Notes: generated by a model not told the origin, from the sequence alone. Shown: positions 27,346-37,370, numbered from the stretch's first letter. The stretch is DNA of 64,000 bases from Chloroflexus sp. Y-396-1 (GCF_000516515.1 NZ_KI911784.1:2450881-2514880), one strand, 5' to 3'. Program-made: numbers and translations.

Positions 27346-29229
27346 ATGGTTTCTCGACAGTTCGCATTGGGCGCCATTATTATCTCGTTCATCGTCGGCG
27401 CTGTTGGTGTCTTTCTTTTCATCAGTCAGCGTCTTGATCGCTGCGCTGCACCTCCTTTTGTCGATCCTAATCTACTGCCCAACGCCAATTTTGCTTTAGC
27501 TGGAGATATTGCCGGTCTCCCTGCCGGTTGGGGCCGTGGCGCCGGTGGGGTTGAACTCCGTGGCCCCTCTGTTGACGGTCAGGGCTTTGATCTCGACGGC
27601 GATGGCCGGTCACTCCAACTAATCGGAATTGCCAATTATGCCTTGACTCCACCTATTGGGGTGCAACCTGGCGTTGTCTACTGCTTTACCGTTGCGACAC
27701 TGACCGACTCACTCCTTCGTTCACCAACCCGTGCTCGGTTGGTCTTCGAGTGGTACGATGAGCAAGGAACTGTCAGTGAACGGGTCGTCACCCCCTGGCA
27801 ACCGGTAGCATTGTGGACACCAGAACGACCGCCATCGGCCTGGACAACGGTTGGCGGGCACGCTCGTGCTCCTCAAACAGCACGCGCACTGCGGGTTCGG
27901 ATCGAACCTGCTTCTGATGATCGGATTTATCTCGATATGCCGCGGCTCCAAAGCGGCGGTCAGACCCTGCCCCAGGCGCAGGTACCTGATCCGCCACCAC
28001 CTCTTACTATTGCACCATGGCCAGCAGGGTATCGGGCAGCCGTTGCCTTCACCTTTGATTGGGAAACGGCAATGGGTGGATTAATCCATTCGCGTTCCGT
28101 CGATGATCCACGAGCCGATGAAGACCCGATCAAGCGTGGGATGCGGATGCGGACCGGCGTTGAGACGAGTATGGCCATCTTTGCCCGGTATAACGTGCGT
28201 GCCACATACTACGCTACTGGTTACAACTTCCTGATGGGCAACCGCGAGCAACGTCGGTTTATGAACGACCCGATCTTTAGCTGGGCCTCGGCCGCAAATG
28301 GCTGGCGGAGTGACCGCTGGACGACTCGCCCCTGGTTTAGCGATGACCCATACGGAACGATTGCAACCGATCCGGCGTGGTACTTCGGCGATCAGATTGA
28401 ACCTCTGTTGGCAGCCGGTCATGAAATCCAGAGTCACACCTTCAGCCATCTATACGGTGGCTACGCAGATGCTGCCACGTGGCGAGCAGATATTGAAGCC
28501 TGGAATACCGTTGCTGCTGAACGCGGGGTCCGACCTGCTCAATCGTTAGCTTTCCCCTGGAGCAGTAGTGCTGGTATGAGTGACGCCAACTGGGATGTTA
28601 TCGAGCAAGCCGGGATTCGTTCGGTAACCCGCTTGAGCGATTACGGACCCTATAATCTCTTTCCGACCGATCAACAAGGCCTGATCCGCGATCCCCATTG
28701 TCGCTGGCTGCCCGGTCGTGAAGGTCGGATCATCGCTTGCCCGGATTTTTATCTCACGCCGGCCCGTGCCGAATTAGCCATTGCACAGATTGAACGCACC
28801 GTGACTGCTGGTGGTATGATTGATATTTGGGCACACACCGAAGAAGTTACCGGTGTTGCTCAACAAGCAGCCTGGGAAAATGTTGTATCATACGTCGTTG
28901 GGCGCGGTGACATCTGGATAGCACCGCTAAGTGAAATTGCTGGCTGGCAGATTGCCCGTATGACACTAGATATTACCGAACTGCCCGGACCAACTGCCAG
29001 CCCTGAGCGTGGGGAACGGGTTGCTCGACGTTATCAGCTACAGAATCTCTCATCGTACCCGTTAATCGGTTTGATGATCGATGTGCCGTTGGGTACGGCA
29101 GATGTAGCCATCAATCACGAGATTGTCCCCCGCGAACAGTGGCAAGTCAGGGGCTGGCTGCGGATCGATCTGGCTGCCGGCCAATCGATAGAGGTAACAT
29201 TGTGGCCAACACGATCAAGCAGTCGTTAA
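27346..29229 (+). CDS. Membrane-anchored polysaccharide deacetylase (NodB fold)
   Basis: The 627-residue protein has an N-terminal anchor helix (about 5-27), a beta-rich module with 'DLDGDGRSLQLIG' (about 45-205, carbohydrate-binding-like) and a NodB/CE4 catalytic region (about 220-500). Motif 1 is 'AFTFDWET' with the catalytic/metal Asp; motif 2 is 'EIQSHTFSHLYGG' with the two metal His; 'IDIWAHTEEV' gives a late His. CE4 enzymes remove acetyl groups from GlcNAc polymers. A C-terminal beta domain follows (about 540-627). It is the first gene of the export operon, so it likely trims the exported glycan outside the membrane. ATG 27346 is preferred, with AGGA close by. Confidence 0.85.
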   Translation: MVSRQFALGAIIISFIVGAVGVFLFISQRLDRCAAPPFVDPNLLPNANFALAGDIAGLPAGWGRGAGGVELRGPSVDGQGFDLDGDGRSLQLIGIANYALTPPIGVQPGVVYCFTVATLTDSLLRSPTRARLVFEWYDEQGTVSERVVTPWQPVALWTPERPPSAWTTVGGHARAPQTARALRVRIEPASDDRIYLDMPRLQSGGQTLPQAQVPDPPPPLTIAPWPAGYRAAVAFTFDWETAMGGLIHSRSVDDPRADEDPIKRGMRMRTGVETSMAIFARYNVRATYYATGYNFLMGNREQRRFMNDPIFSWASAANGWRSDRWTTRPWFSDDPYGTIATDPAWYFGDQIEPLLAAGHEIQSHTFSHLYGGYADAATWRADIEAWNTVAAERGVRPAQSLAFPWSSSAGMSDANWDVIEQAGIRSVTRLSDYGPYNLFPTDQQGLIRDPHCRWLPGREGRIIACPDFYLTPARAELAIAQIERTVTAGGMIDIWAHTEEVTGVAQQAAWENVVSYVVGRGDIWIAPLSEIAGWQIARMTLDITELPGPTASPERGERVARRYQLQNLSSYPLIGLMIDVPLGTADVAINHEIVPREQWQVRGWLRIDLAAGQSIEVTLWPTRSSSR

Positions 29230-31103
29230 ACCAGACAACGATCTGGCATGCCATCGGTAACATCCTGACAGCGCAACGTGGAGCGTTACGACTATACCAG
29301 TGGTTATGGCTGGTATTATGTATCGTGGGCACGGTCAGTGTTGCTCTTCCCTCAATTCTTACCCGCCCGATTGTCTACTATGCCCACGCGGAAGTACGTT
29401 TTGACTTGACACGCTATGGGCCAATCTACCAACCGGTGGCGCCAAACCTTACCGGTATGGATATTGCCATGACTGACGCCAAAGAAGCGTTACGCCTCGC
29501 AACCCTGGCAAAGGCCGATGTTCGCTTTGGTCTGCCCAATTTTCGGGTTGAATACCTGTTGCAAGCACCGGGACAGGTAATCGTGCGTGGCATTGCCGAT
29601 AATGCTGCCGAAGCGCAACGTCTGGCCGACGATGGCGCTGCCGAACTGGTACGGCAAATTCGGGCTGCCGGTGGACGTGAGATTTTGCGCAATATGCTCG
29701 GATGGCAGCTCTGGCAGGCATTAAACGGTGAAACACCAGCCACCGATGATCGCTTCGCCTGGTTGTTACGTGATATTCTGCGGCTGGAGGCATTGCCGCT
29801 ATCACGGCCAATTGAACCATTCAGTACCACACGTAGTCTAACCGATCTCTCTTCGGAAGAGATTAGCGACGTTACCCGTGCTCTCGAATCACGCTACGAT
29901 CTCTGGCGGTTTGCAATTAACACCCGTAATGCAACCCTGGATGCGCTCTGTGCTAGTGCTGGCTTGAACGATACCGCTACCCGCGAAGCAGTATTGCGTA
30001 CCTGTGCCGCAACGAATCCGGCGGCAGCAGCCGAGCTGTCAGCCCGTGATCGGAATATTGCTCAGTTGCGAACTATCGAAGCGGCGATTACCTTCATGAT
30101 CCGTGAAGCAGGCGCTCGCTTCAATGCCGATCAGGTTAGTGCAGCCTTCCGCATTCCGGCACCACTCCCTACCAATCCAGAGCCACGTTACGAGCTGCCC
30201 CTGATCGCGTTGGCAATACTCTTCGGTGCAGCGCTCGGTTTGGGTGGTATTACCCTCGACCGCAGTGCCGGAGTATTACCTAAGTTGCAAGAGCTGTGGC
30301 AATATCGCGAGCTAATCCGTAATCTGATCCTGCGCGATTTACGCGCACGTTACAAAGGGAGTACGTTGGGCTACCTCTGGACTCAAATTGCGCCGTTGGG
30401 TATGATGATGGTCTACGTCATTGTATTTAGTTTTCTCTTACCCAACGGATTGGCGATGTTCCCGGTGTTCGTCATTGTCGGTTTACTACCCTGGAATTAC
30501 ACCGCCGAAGCCGTTCTGAATGGTACACGGAGTATCATCGACAACGCAGCCCTGGTTAAAAAAGTCTACTTCCCTCGCGAAGTGTTGCCGCTGGTGGCGG
30601 TCGGTTCAAGTTTACTCAACTTTATCCTTTCACTTCCGATGATGATGTTGGTCATCATAGTCGTTCAGCTCACCACTCTTGGTCGGCTTAACCTAAGCTG
30701 GAGCATCGTTTACTTGCCGGTGATCATGGTTCTCCAAACCATTTTTCTAACCGGATTAGCCTTGCTGCTCGGCGCTGGCGCCGTCTTCTTCCGTGACGTA
30801 GTGCATCTCATTGGCATTGTTATCAATATCTGGTTCTTCCTAACACCTATCATCTATCCGCTCAGTACCATCAGCGAAGGACTGGCAGCGCGTGTGATCC
30901 GCTGGATCAATCCGCTGGCATCGATTATCGAGTTCTATCGCGAAATCATCTACGGCAATCCGGTGCCGGTGGGATTCATCCCAACACCGGGCATCCCCGC
31001 ACTCAGCGCAATGCTGCGTGTAGGTGTCACCGGTTTAATTGTATTAGCCATCGGGTATTGGGTCTTCCAGCGCACCAGTCGCCACTTTGGGGAAGAACTA
31101 TGA
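29202..31103 (+). CDS. Wzm-type ABC-2 polysaccharide permease with a Wzz-like N-terminal module
   Basis: Residues about 360-633 form a typical ABC-2 O-antigen/teichoic acid exporter permease: 'ELIRNLILRDLRARYKGS', 'LGYLWTQIAPLGMMMVY', 'VKKVYFPREVLPL' and six predicted membrane helices. Before it lies an extra 360 residues with one membrane helix (about 33-52), a long extracytoplasmic helical part ('YYAHAEVRFDLTRYGP' onward) and a second helix (about 328-350). That layout is like Wzz/PCP chain-length proteins, so one polypeptide may both export the chain and influence its length. The GTG at 29202 has GAGGT six bases upstream and overlaps the deacetylase end by 28 bases. Confidence 0.85.
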   Translation: MANTIKQSLNQTTIWHAIGNILTAQRGALRLYQWLWLVLCIVGTVSVALPSILTRPIVYYAHAEVRFDLTRYGPIYQPVAPNLTGMDIAMTDAKEALRLATLAKADVRFGLPNFRVEYLLQAPGQVIVRGIADNAAEAQRLADDGAAELVRQIRAAGGREILRNMLGWQLWQALNGETPATDDRFAWLLRDILRLEALPLSRPIEPFSTTRSLTDLSSEEISDVTRALESRYDLWRFAINTRNATLDALCASAGLNDTATREAVLRTCAATNPAAAAELSARDRNIAQLRTIEAAITFMIREAGARFNADQVSAAFRIPAPLPTNPEPRYELPLIALAILFGAALGLGGITLDRSAGVLPKLQELWQYRELIRNLILRDLRARYKGSTLGYLWTQIAPLGMMMVYVIVFSFLLPNGLAMFPVFVIVGLLPWNYTAEAVLNGTRSIIDNAALVKKVYFPREVLPLVAVGSSLLNFILSLPMMMLVIIVVQLTTLGRLNLSWSIVYLPVIMVLQTIFLTGLALLLGAGAVFFRDVVHLIGIVINIWFFLTPIIYPLSTISEGLAARVIRWINPLASIIEFYREIIYGNPVPVGFIPTPGIPALSAMLRVGVTGLIVLAIGYWVFQRTSRHFGEEL

Positions 31104-32326
31104 GTGTTGTGATCGAGTTTGATAACGTCTCCCGGCAATTCGTCCGTCGCCAAAATGCCGCGACGATCCAAGAACGCTTTGTCGGCTTACTCCGTGGTAT
31201 GCCACCGGCTGAATCCTTCTGGGCCGTGCGTGATGTTAGCTTCGCGGTCGAAGAAGGACAGAGTATCGGTCTCGTCGGTCATAACGGCGCCGGTAAAAGT
31301 ACGATTCTCAAACTGATCACTCGCATCCTCGAACCAACCAGCGGTCGTGTATCAACCAGAGGCCGAATCGCTGCCCTGCTTGAGTTAGGTAGTGGATTCC
31401 ATCCCGAACTCAGCGGGCGGGAAAATGTCTTTTTGTACGGTTCGCTGATGGGCTTTAGCCGTAAAGAGATGATCCGCAAACTGCCTGAGATTATTGAATT
31501 TTCAGAGATCGGCCCCTTCCTTGATACCGAAGTGAAGCACTATTCCTCCGGAATGTACACCCGACTGGCGTTCGCGGTTGCTACAGCAGTTGATCCTGAC
31601 ATCTTGATCACCGATGAAGTCTTAGCCGTTGGTGATGAATCGTTCCAACGCAAATGCATTGATCGTATCTACAACTTCCGCCGTGCCGGGAAGACTATTG
31701 TCTTTGTGTCGCATGCCCTCGATGTTGTCCGTTCGCTCTGTGATGTGGCGGTATGGCTCGACCATGGTGAAATGAAGGCCTATGGCCCGGCCAACGAGGT
31801 GGTTGATGCGTATCTGGCCGATGTAAACGAAAAAGAGCGGCAAGCACGTGAACAAACGACCCATGACGCTGATAATGAATGGCGAGAACGTATGCGACGA
31901 GGGACACGCGAAGTTGAGATTACCCATGTCCAACTACTTGATCAGCATGGCAATGAGCGAACCACCTTCCGCACCCACGAACCATTGACGATCCGCATTC
32001 ACTATTTTGCGCACGAACGGATTGAGCGTCCGGTCTTTGGGGTAGGAATTAATCACGAGAGTGGGCCGTGGCTAACCGGGCCGAACACCGGTTTTGATAA
32101 GTACCACATTCCAGTTGTCGAAGGCCCTGGTATCGTTGATTACCACATTCCACGATTACCATTCCTGGGTGGACGCTATCTGGTCAGTGCGTCAGCGACT
32201 GATTGGACACAACTGCACGAATTTGACGTTCACGACCGGATGTACCCGTTGATCATTCACAGCCATGGCTTGAGTCAACGGTATGGCATGGTCTTCATCG
32301 AAGGCGCCTGGAGCTGGCACGGATGA
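31100..32326 (+). CDS. Wzt-type ABC transporter ATPase with glycan-binding C-terminus
   Basis: The 408-residue protein has an ABC domain (about 1-240) with Walker A 'GHNGAGKST', signature 'YSSGM' and Walker B 'DILITDEVLAVGD', the usual Wzt/TagH variants. The C-terminal part (about 260-408) is a beta-sandwich like the Wzt carbohydrate-binding domain that recognises a terminal modification of the finished glycan ('IRIHYFAHERIERPVFGVGI', 'LPFLGGRYLVSASATD'). It energises the permease encoded just upstream, whose stop overlaps this ATG (ATGA). A capped, lipid-linked glycan is therefore the likely cargo. Confidence 0.93.
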   Translation: MSVVIEFDNVSRQFVRRQNAATIQERFVGLLRGMPPAESFWAVRDVSFAVEEGQSIGLVGHNGAGKSTILKLITRILEPTSGRVSTRGRIAALLELGSGFHPELSGRENVFLYGSLMGFSRKEMIRKLPEIIEFSEIGPFLDTEVKHYSSGMYTRLAFAVATAVDPDILITDEVLAVGDESFQRKCIDRIYNFRRAGKTIVFVSHALDVVRSLCDVAVWLDHGEMKAYGPANEVVDAYLADVNEKERQAREQTTHDADNEWRERMRRGTREVEITHVQLLDQHGNERTTFRTHEPLTIRIHYFAHERIERPVFGVGINHESGPWLTGPNTGFDKYHIPVVEGPGIVDYHIPRLPFLGGRYLVSASATDWTQLHEFDVHDRMYPLIIHSHGLSQRYGMVFIEGAWSWHG

Positions 32327-34188
32327 GTTCAATCCTTATTATCAGCCACGATGTGATTGGCCAGCGAATGGCCGGCCCCGGTATTCGGATGTGGGAACTG
32401 GCGCGTGTCCTTGCCCGGCATCTACCGGTTACTCTCATCGCGCCAAAACCAATCGATTTGCTGCCACCAGTAAATCTCAACATCGGTCATTATACCTGGG
32501 GCGACGCGGCCAGTCTTGCACCTTATCTCGGTGTAGCAACGAATATTTTCGCTAACGGCTATGTAGCCAGTGCGCATCCTGAACTCCTTACGCATCCAGG
32601 TAAACTGATTATCGATCTCTACGATCCGGTCGCCCTTGAAAATCTGGAGCTATTTCGCAATCATCCATTGGCCGAGCGCCAAGAGCAGGCTAAACGCGAT
32701 AGCGATTTGCTACGTGCACTGCTGACGCGGGGCGATCATTTCGTATGCGCCACCGATCGTCAGCGCGATCTTTACATTGGCGGCTTACTAACCCTCGGCC
32801 GCATTACGCCAGCAATCATCGACCACGACCCACTTCTCCATCGACTGATCGCTGTTGTTCCCTTCGGCGTCAGCGATGATCCGCCGCAGGCAAGTGGGCA
32901 ACCGGCCATCTGTGGTGTTCTGGACGATCTGAGTACCGAACACGCCATCATCTTATGGAGTGGCGGTCTGTGGGATTGGATGGATCCACTAACCCTGGTA
33001 CGGGCCATGCCACAAGTGCTGGCCCATGTTCCTCATGCGCGGCTTGTATTTTTGGCCGGACGGCATCCCGGACAGGTGCCCGAGATGGCGACTGCGCAGC
33101 AAACACGCCAACTGGCCGCCGATCTGGGTTTCCTCGGCTGCGGTGTTCATTTCTACGATGAATGGATCCCGTATCAACGGCGTGCGGACTTCTTGCTTGA
33201 AGCCAGAATTATGGTATCATTGCACCGATCACACTTAGAGACACGCTACGCTGCCGTGCGTTCGCGTATCCTCGACCATTTTTGGGTTGGCCGACCTAGT
33301 GTGGTTAGCGCCGATGATGCCGCTGCCGATCTCATCAAGGAACATCAGGCTGGAGAAGTCGTTCCAATTGGTGACAGCCAGGCTGTTGCTGCTGCACTGA
33401 TTCATTTATTAACAGATTATCAACACTGGAAACACCGGAGTGCTAATGCCGCAGCTCTTGGGAAGCGCCTGCGTTGGTCGGGAGTGGCAGCACCGATTCT
33501 ACCTATGCTGAGAAATCGAGAAATAGGGGATAGTAAATCAGAGAAATGGCAAAAGACGATGGAAGACCAATTACAAACCATTATACGTGAACGCAATTCT
33601 TTAATACACGATCTTGAAGCACATTGGAATATTGCTACTCACTTACCTCAACCCTTCTCTTTTATAGGTCGTCTGAAACAATGGTTACAATACCGATTAA
33701 CCGGTTCACTTACCACTCATCTCAACCAGATAGCTAATCAGCAGCGATCCTTCAACGCAACCGTTGTTAATTTAGCGTATCGACTGTCTAGTGCTTCTGA
33801 TGAGCAGATTCGACGTACCGATGAGCGGTTTCACTCCCTCCGTAATGAAATGCTCTTGTTTCAGCAGCAGGCTGCTGCACATTTAGCCTCGTTGACCCAG
33901 CAGCTCACCGAGTTGAAACCGTTACTAGAGGTAACAAGACAAGAGCAGATTGCATTGCGTACCGAAGTACAAGCGCTGCGTACCGAAGTACAAGCGCTGC
34001 GTACTGAGGTACAAGCGCTGCGTACCGAAGTACAAGCGCTGCGTACTGAAGTACAGATAGCTTACGACACATTACCGCCCTTACATCAACACATTATTGA
34101 TCTCGAATCGCGCTTGCTTGACGTCGATGAAGCTCTCTCGGAAGTGGCCTACCGGTTAAGCGACTCATCAACTACTAAGCCAACATGA
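32323..34188 (+). CDS. GT4 glycosyltransferase with C-terminal helix and coiled-coil tail
   Basis: Residues about 1-400 form a GT-B glycosyltransferase ('MAGPGIRMWELARVLA', 'IILWSGGLWDWMDPLTLVRA', 'DHFWVGRPSVVSADDAAADLI'). After it comes an amphipathic stretch with 'GRLKQWLQYRLTG' and an 'FNATVVNLAYRL' helix (about 445-490), related to the small proteins at 37371 and 46021. A coiled coil follows (about 500-600) with five exact ALRTEVQ heptads. The tail may bind the membrane or hold several enzymes together. Its ATG overlaps the Wzt stop as ATGA, and its own stop overlaps the next start. Confidence 0.82.
   Translation: MSSILIISHDVIGQRMAGPGIRMWELARVLARHLPVTLIAPKPIDLLPPVNLNIGHYTWGDAASLAPYLGVATNIFANGYVASAHPELLTHPGKLIIDLYDPVALENLELFRNHPLAERQEQAKRDSDLLRALLTRGDHFVCATDRQRDLYIGGLLTLGRITPAIIDHDPLLHRLIAVVPFGVSDDPPQASGQPAICGVLDDLSTEHAIILWSGGLWDWMDPLTLVRAMPQVLAHVPHARLVFLAGRHPGQVPEMATAQQTRQLAADLGFLGCGVHFYDEWIPYQRRADFLLEARIMVSLHRSHLETRYAAVRSRILDHFWVGRPSVVSADDAAADLIKEHQAGEVVPIGDSQAVAAALIHLLTDYQHWKHRSANAAALGKRLRWSGVAAPILPMLRNREIGDSKSEKWQKTMEDQLQTIIRERNSLIHDLEAHWNIATHLPQPFSFIGRLKQWLQYRLTGSLTTHLNQIANQQRSFNATVVNLAYRLSSASDEQIRRTDERFHSLRNEMLLFQQQAAAHLASLTQQLTELKPLLEVTRQEQIALRTEVQALRTEVQALRTEVQALRTEVQALRTEVQIAYDTLPPLHQHIIDLESRLLDVDEALSEVAYRLSDSSTTKPT
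33955..34059 (+). repeat. Five 21-bp in-frame repeats encoding ALRTEVQ heptads
   Basis: Units begin at 33955, 33976, 33997, 34018 and 34039, with consensus CTGCGTACCGAAGTACAAGCG and only a few substitutions. Each unit encodes one heptad of a coiled coil, so gain or loss of units changes the stalk length without shifting frame. Confidence 0.92.
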
Positions 34189-37100
34189 AAGCAGTTGTTA
34201 TTGTTCCACTGTTTCAAGGTGCCAGGTACATTCGTGCCTGCCTGAAATCGTTACAACAGCAGTCAGAACAACCGTATATTATCGTTGTCAATAATGGGAG
34301 TCAGGACGAAGGCCCCGCTATTGTTCGTCAGGAGTTTCCCAATATCGGACTGCTCGATTTTGCTCAACCCCTTGGTTTTGCCGGTGCAGTAAATGTCGGC
34401 ATACGCACAGTACTGACTTCTGAAGACCGACCGGATATCATTATTGCGCTCAATCAAGATACCGAGGTCGATACAGACTGGCTTTCGGTCATCATAAAAA
34501 CGTTCGAGAAACCGACTGTAGGACTGGTAGGTTGTCTGGCACGTTTTCCTGACGGCAGAATCCAGCATGCAGGTGGTACATTGTTAGAGCCACTGTGGTA
34601 TGGAAAGAACCGTCAATCCATCGACGAATCCTCGCCAGTGCATTACGTAGCTGGTCTTGCATTGGGTATGCGAGTCTCACTGCTCGAACAAATTGGCTTG
34701 TTTGATGAAGGTTTCCATCCCGCTTACTTTGAAGATGTTGATTTATGTCTGCGTGCTGTGACACATGGTTGGCAAATAGAGCTGGCAAAAGAAGCAACGC
34801 TTATTCATCACGAAGGAGCTTTGCAACAGACGTTACCAGGCCATGCATATATCATTGAACGTCACCGCTGGCGTCTCCTTTTGAAACATCGCTCACTTAC
34901 CGATTTACACGAAGTAGTTTTCCCTGCCGAGCGAACCCTCATGCGTGAGCGTGCAGAAGCAGGAACTAGCGACAACTTACGATCTGCGTATTTCCAGTCA
35001 CTTCTTGCCCTTCCCCAAATTGCTCGAGAACGAGGCTGGACGAAAGCAGAGATAGACTCTATTCGTGAACAATTCATAAAACTGCGGTCTGAATCAATAG
35101 CTTGCGAACGCACTAGTCGTATTATCGGGTTGCAGCAGGCACTAGAAACTCATGTTTTGCCGCATAGCTCTATCCGAAATATTAGAGACGCTGAAGTGAC
35201 ATTGGCAAAAGATCAGAATCTTGATAACGACACTAATCATGCAAACGTTGCATACCTTGTCGAGACAAGTGATCAACAATCGGAAGATCAAGAATCACGG
35301 AATCACGAGGTTCATACTAGAAATAGTAGCGACGAACAGAATTTGCAAGACGATCAGGATTTGCAAATGGGAATATCCAAACGTCCCCTCTTTCAGACGG
35401 GATTATGCCCATCAGTAGCAATTGTGATATTGACATGGAATGGAATAGCAGTAACTCAACGTTGCCTAGATAGTTTACGTAATAAAACTCGCAATGTATC
35501 TTATCGCTTAATCGTAGTTGACAACGGTAGTACCGATGGAACTGTGGAATGGTTAAAAGCTCAACCCGATGTTACATTGATCGCCAATAATGAAAATCGT
35601 GGTTTTGCTGCTGGTGTGAATCAAGGTATTGCTGCTGCTCCACCAGATCATGATATATTGCTGCTCAACAATGATACTGAAATCATTGAGGAGACGTGGC
35701 TAGCTCACTTACGAGATACAGCAAACAGCCATCCAGATTACGGTGTCGTCGGTTGTTTGTTACTTTTCCCAAATGGATTGTTGCAACACGCAGGTACCTA
35801 TATGCCTCAGCATAACTTCTGGGGCTACCAGATTGGTGGCGGGGAGCCGTTCATTGGTCAATATCCAGGTATTCGCGAAGTTGAGGGTGTAACCGGCGCA
35901 TGCATGTACATTCGCCGCGATGTTATTAACACTATTGGTGGATTCGATGAGACCTATTTTTCATACTATGAGGACACCGATTATTGCTTACGCGCCCTAC
36001 AAGCTGGATTCAAAATTGTCTGCACCGGAGGGGCCAAAGTCGTTCATCATGAAAATTCAAGTACTAGATTAAACAATGTCGACTGGTGGAAGATGTTCAG
36101 CCATGGCCAACGTGTATTTTTAAGCAAATGGCGTGACTACTACCGGCAACGCTACCGATATGGTCTGGTCTGGCATTCTCTCATTGCTCATGCAACCGGG
36201 TACGCGACCTCATCTCGTGAATTCGTTCGCGAGCTTGATCGTCGTGGTGTCGATATTCGACTAGCCTGTATTTTCGGTACGGATTATACCGAACCACCTA
36301 CTCGCGATCCTCGTCTCGATCAACTACGTCAGCGTCCTAAAGACACATCATTACCACAAGTCGTTTATAGTCAGGGCGATGCGTTCATTAAAAATAGTGG
36401 TCGGTATCGAATCGGTTTTACGATGTTGGAATCTGATACTCTTCCGGCTGATTGGGTGTATCAGGCAAATCAAATGGACGAAATATGGGTGCCAACTCAT
36501 TTTACTCGTGATGTCTTTGTTCAATCTGGGGTACGTAGACCGATTCATATCATACCTCTCGGCTTTAATCCGAACTATTTTCATCCGCATATTCAGTGCA
36601 ATAAACCGACGAGTGCATTTGTGTTTTTGTCTATATTTGAATGGATTGAACGCAAGGCACCTGAAATACTACTACAAGCATACGTGAGTGAGTTTAAGCG
36701 AAGCGATGACGTGGTATTAGTGTTAAAGATTTTTAATCACGATACACGATTAGATGTGCATCGGCGTATTCATGAATTAATTGATCGCCCAAACGCGCCA
36801 CGAGTTGTAGTCTTATTGAACCAGGAGATTGCTGAACATCAGATGGGAGGACTGTATCGAAGTGCTGATTGCTTCGTTTTACCAACTCGCGGTGAAGGAT
36901 GGGGCATGCCTATTCTGGAAGCAATGGCCTGTGGTTTGCCCGTAATTGCAACTGATTGGGGAGCACAGCGTGATTTTTTCAATGAACAGCTTGGATTTCC
37001 TTTGCGTGTACGCCAATTGATACCAGCAGTAGCTCGTTCTCCCTATTATGCCGGTTCACGATGGGCTGATCCTGATATTGATCACCTACGCTACCTGATG

Positions 37101-37235
37101 CGGTATGTCTACGAACATCAGGACGAAGCCCGTGAAAGAGGTGCACGTGCAGCAGTAGAGGTACGACAGCGATGGACTTGGGAACATGCTGTTGATCGTA
37201 TTATGGAGCGATTGGAATCCATTATCTTATCGTAA
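34185..37235 (+). CDS. Three-domain glycosyltransferase (GT2-GT2-GT4 fusion)
   Basis: The 1016-residue protein has two GT2 (rhamnosyltransferase-like) domains and a GT4 domain. GT2-1 (about 1-250) shows 'VIVPLFQGARYIRACLKSL' and 'ALNQDTEVD' (DxD-like). GT2-2 (about 405-650) shows 'VAIVILTWNGIAVTQRCLDSL', 'LLNNDTEI' and 'FDETYFSYYEDTDYCLRA'. GT4 (about 660-1016) shows 'YRIGFTMLESDTLPADWV' and 'PTRGEGWGMPILEAMACGLPVI'. A low-complexity Asp/Gln/Asn-rich linker (about 340-395) joins the two GT2 units. Three transferases in one chain could add several sugars in a row to a growing glycan. The gene is AT-richer than the upstream part of the operon. Its ATG overlaps the preceding stop. Confidence 0.88.
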   Translation: MKAVVIVPLFQGARYIRACLKSLQQQSEQPYIIVVNNGSQDEGPAIVRQEFPNIGLLDFAQPLGFAGAVNVGIRTVLTSEDRPDIIIALNQDTEVDTDWLSVIIKTFEKPTVGLVGCLARFPDGRIQHAGGTLLEPLWYGKNRQSIDESSPVHYVAGLALGMRVSLLEQIGLFDEGFHPAYFEDVDLCLRAVTHGWQIELAKEATLIHHEGALQQTLPGHAYIIERHRWRLLLKHRSLTDLHEVVFPAERTLMRERAEAGTSDNLRSAYFQSLLALPQIARERGWTKAEIDSIREQFIKLRSESIACERTSRIIGLQQALETHVLPHSSIRNIRDAEVTLAKDQNLDNDTNHANVAYLVETSDQQSEDQESRNHEVHTRNSSDEQNLQDDQDLQMGISKRPLFQTGLCPSVAIVILTWNGIAVTQRCLDSLRNKTRNVSYRLIVVDNGSTDGTVEWLKAQPDVTLIANNENRGFAAGVNQGIAAAPPDHDILLLNNDTEIIEETWLAHLRDTANSHPDYGVVGCLLLFPNGLLQHAGTYMPQHNFWGYQIGGGEPFIGQYPGIREVEGVTGACMYIRRDVINTIGGFDETYFSYYEDTDYCLRALQAGFKIVCTGGAKVVHHENSSTRLNNVDWWKMFSHGQRVFLSKWRDYYRQRYRYGLVWHSLIAHATGYATSSREFVRELDRRGVDIRLACIFGTDYTEPPTRDPRLDQLRQRPKDTSLPQVVYSQGDAFIKNSGRYRIGFTMLESDTLPADWVYQANQMDEIWVPTHFTRDVFVQSGVRRPIHIIPLGFNPNYFHPHIQCNKPTSAFVFLSIFEWIERKAPEILLQAYVSEFKRSDDVVLVLKIFNHDTRLDVHRRIHELIDRPNAPRVVVLLNQEIAEHQMGGLYRSADCFVLPTRGEGWGMPILEAMACGLPVIATDWGAQRDFFNEQLGFPLRVRQLIPAVARSPYYAGSRWADPDIDHLRYLMRYVYEHQDEARERGARAAVEVRQRWTWEHAVDRIMERLESIILS

Positions 37236-37270
37236 GTGAAAAGTTTATTGCAAAAACGCTTTATACTCTC

Positions 37271-37279
37271 TGCTACAAT
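37271..37279 (+). promoter_or_regulatory. Extended -10 promoter for the coiled-coil/GT4 pair
   Basis: TGCTACAAT lies about 92 bases before the start at 37371, in the gap after the 1016-residue protein gene. It suggests a separate transcript for the following two genes. Confidence 0.4.
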
Positions 37280-37370
37280 GGACGATGACAACTGCCTGAA
37301 GATGGGATCAAAGAAGTTTCTTCAACTTGTTACGGAGCTATCTGTTTGACAGATGTATGGTGAGGGTACT

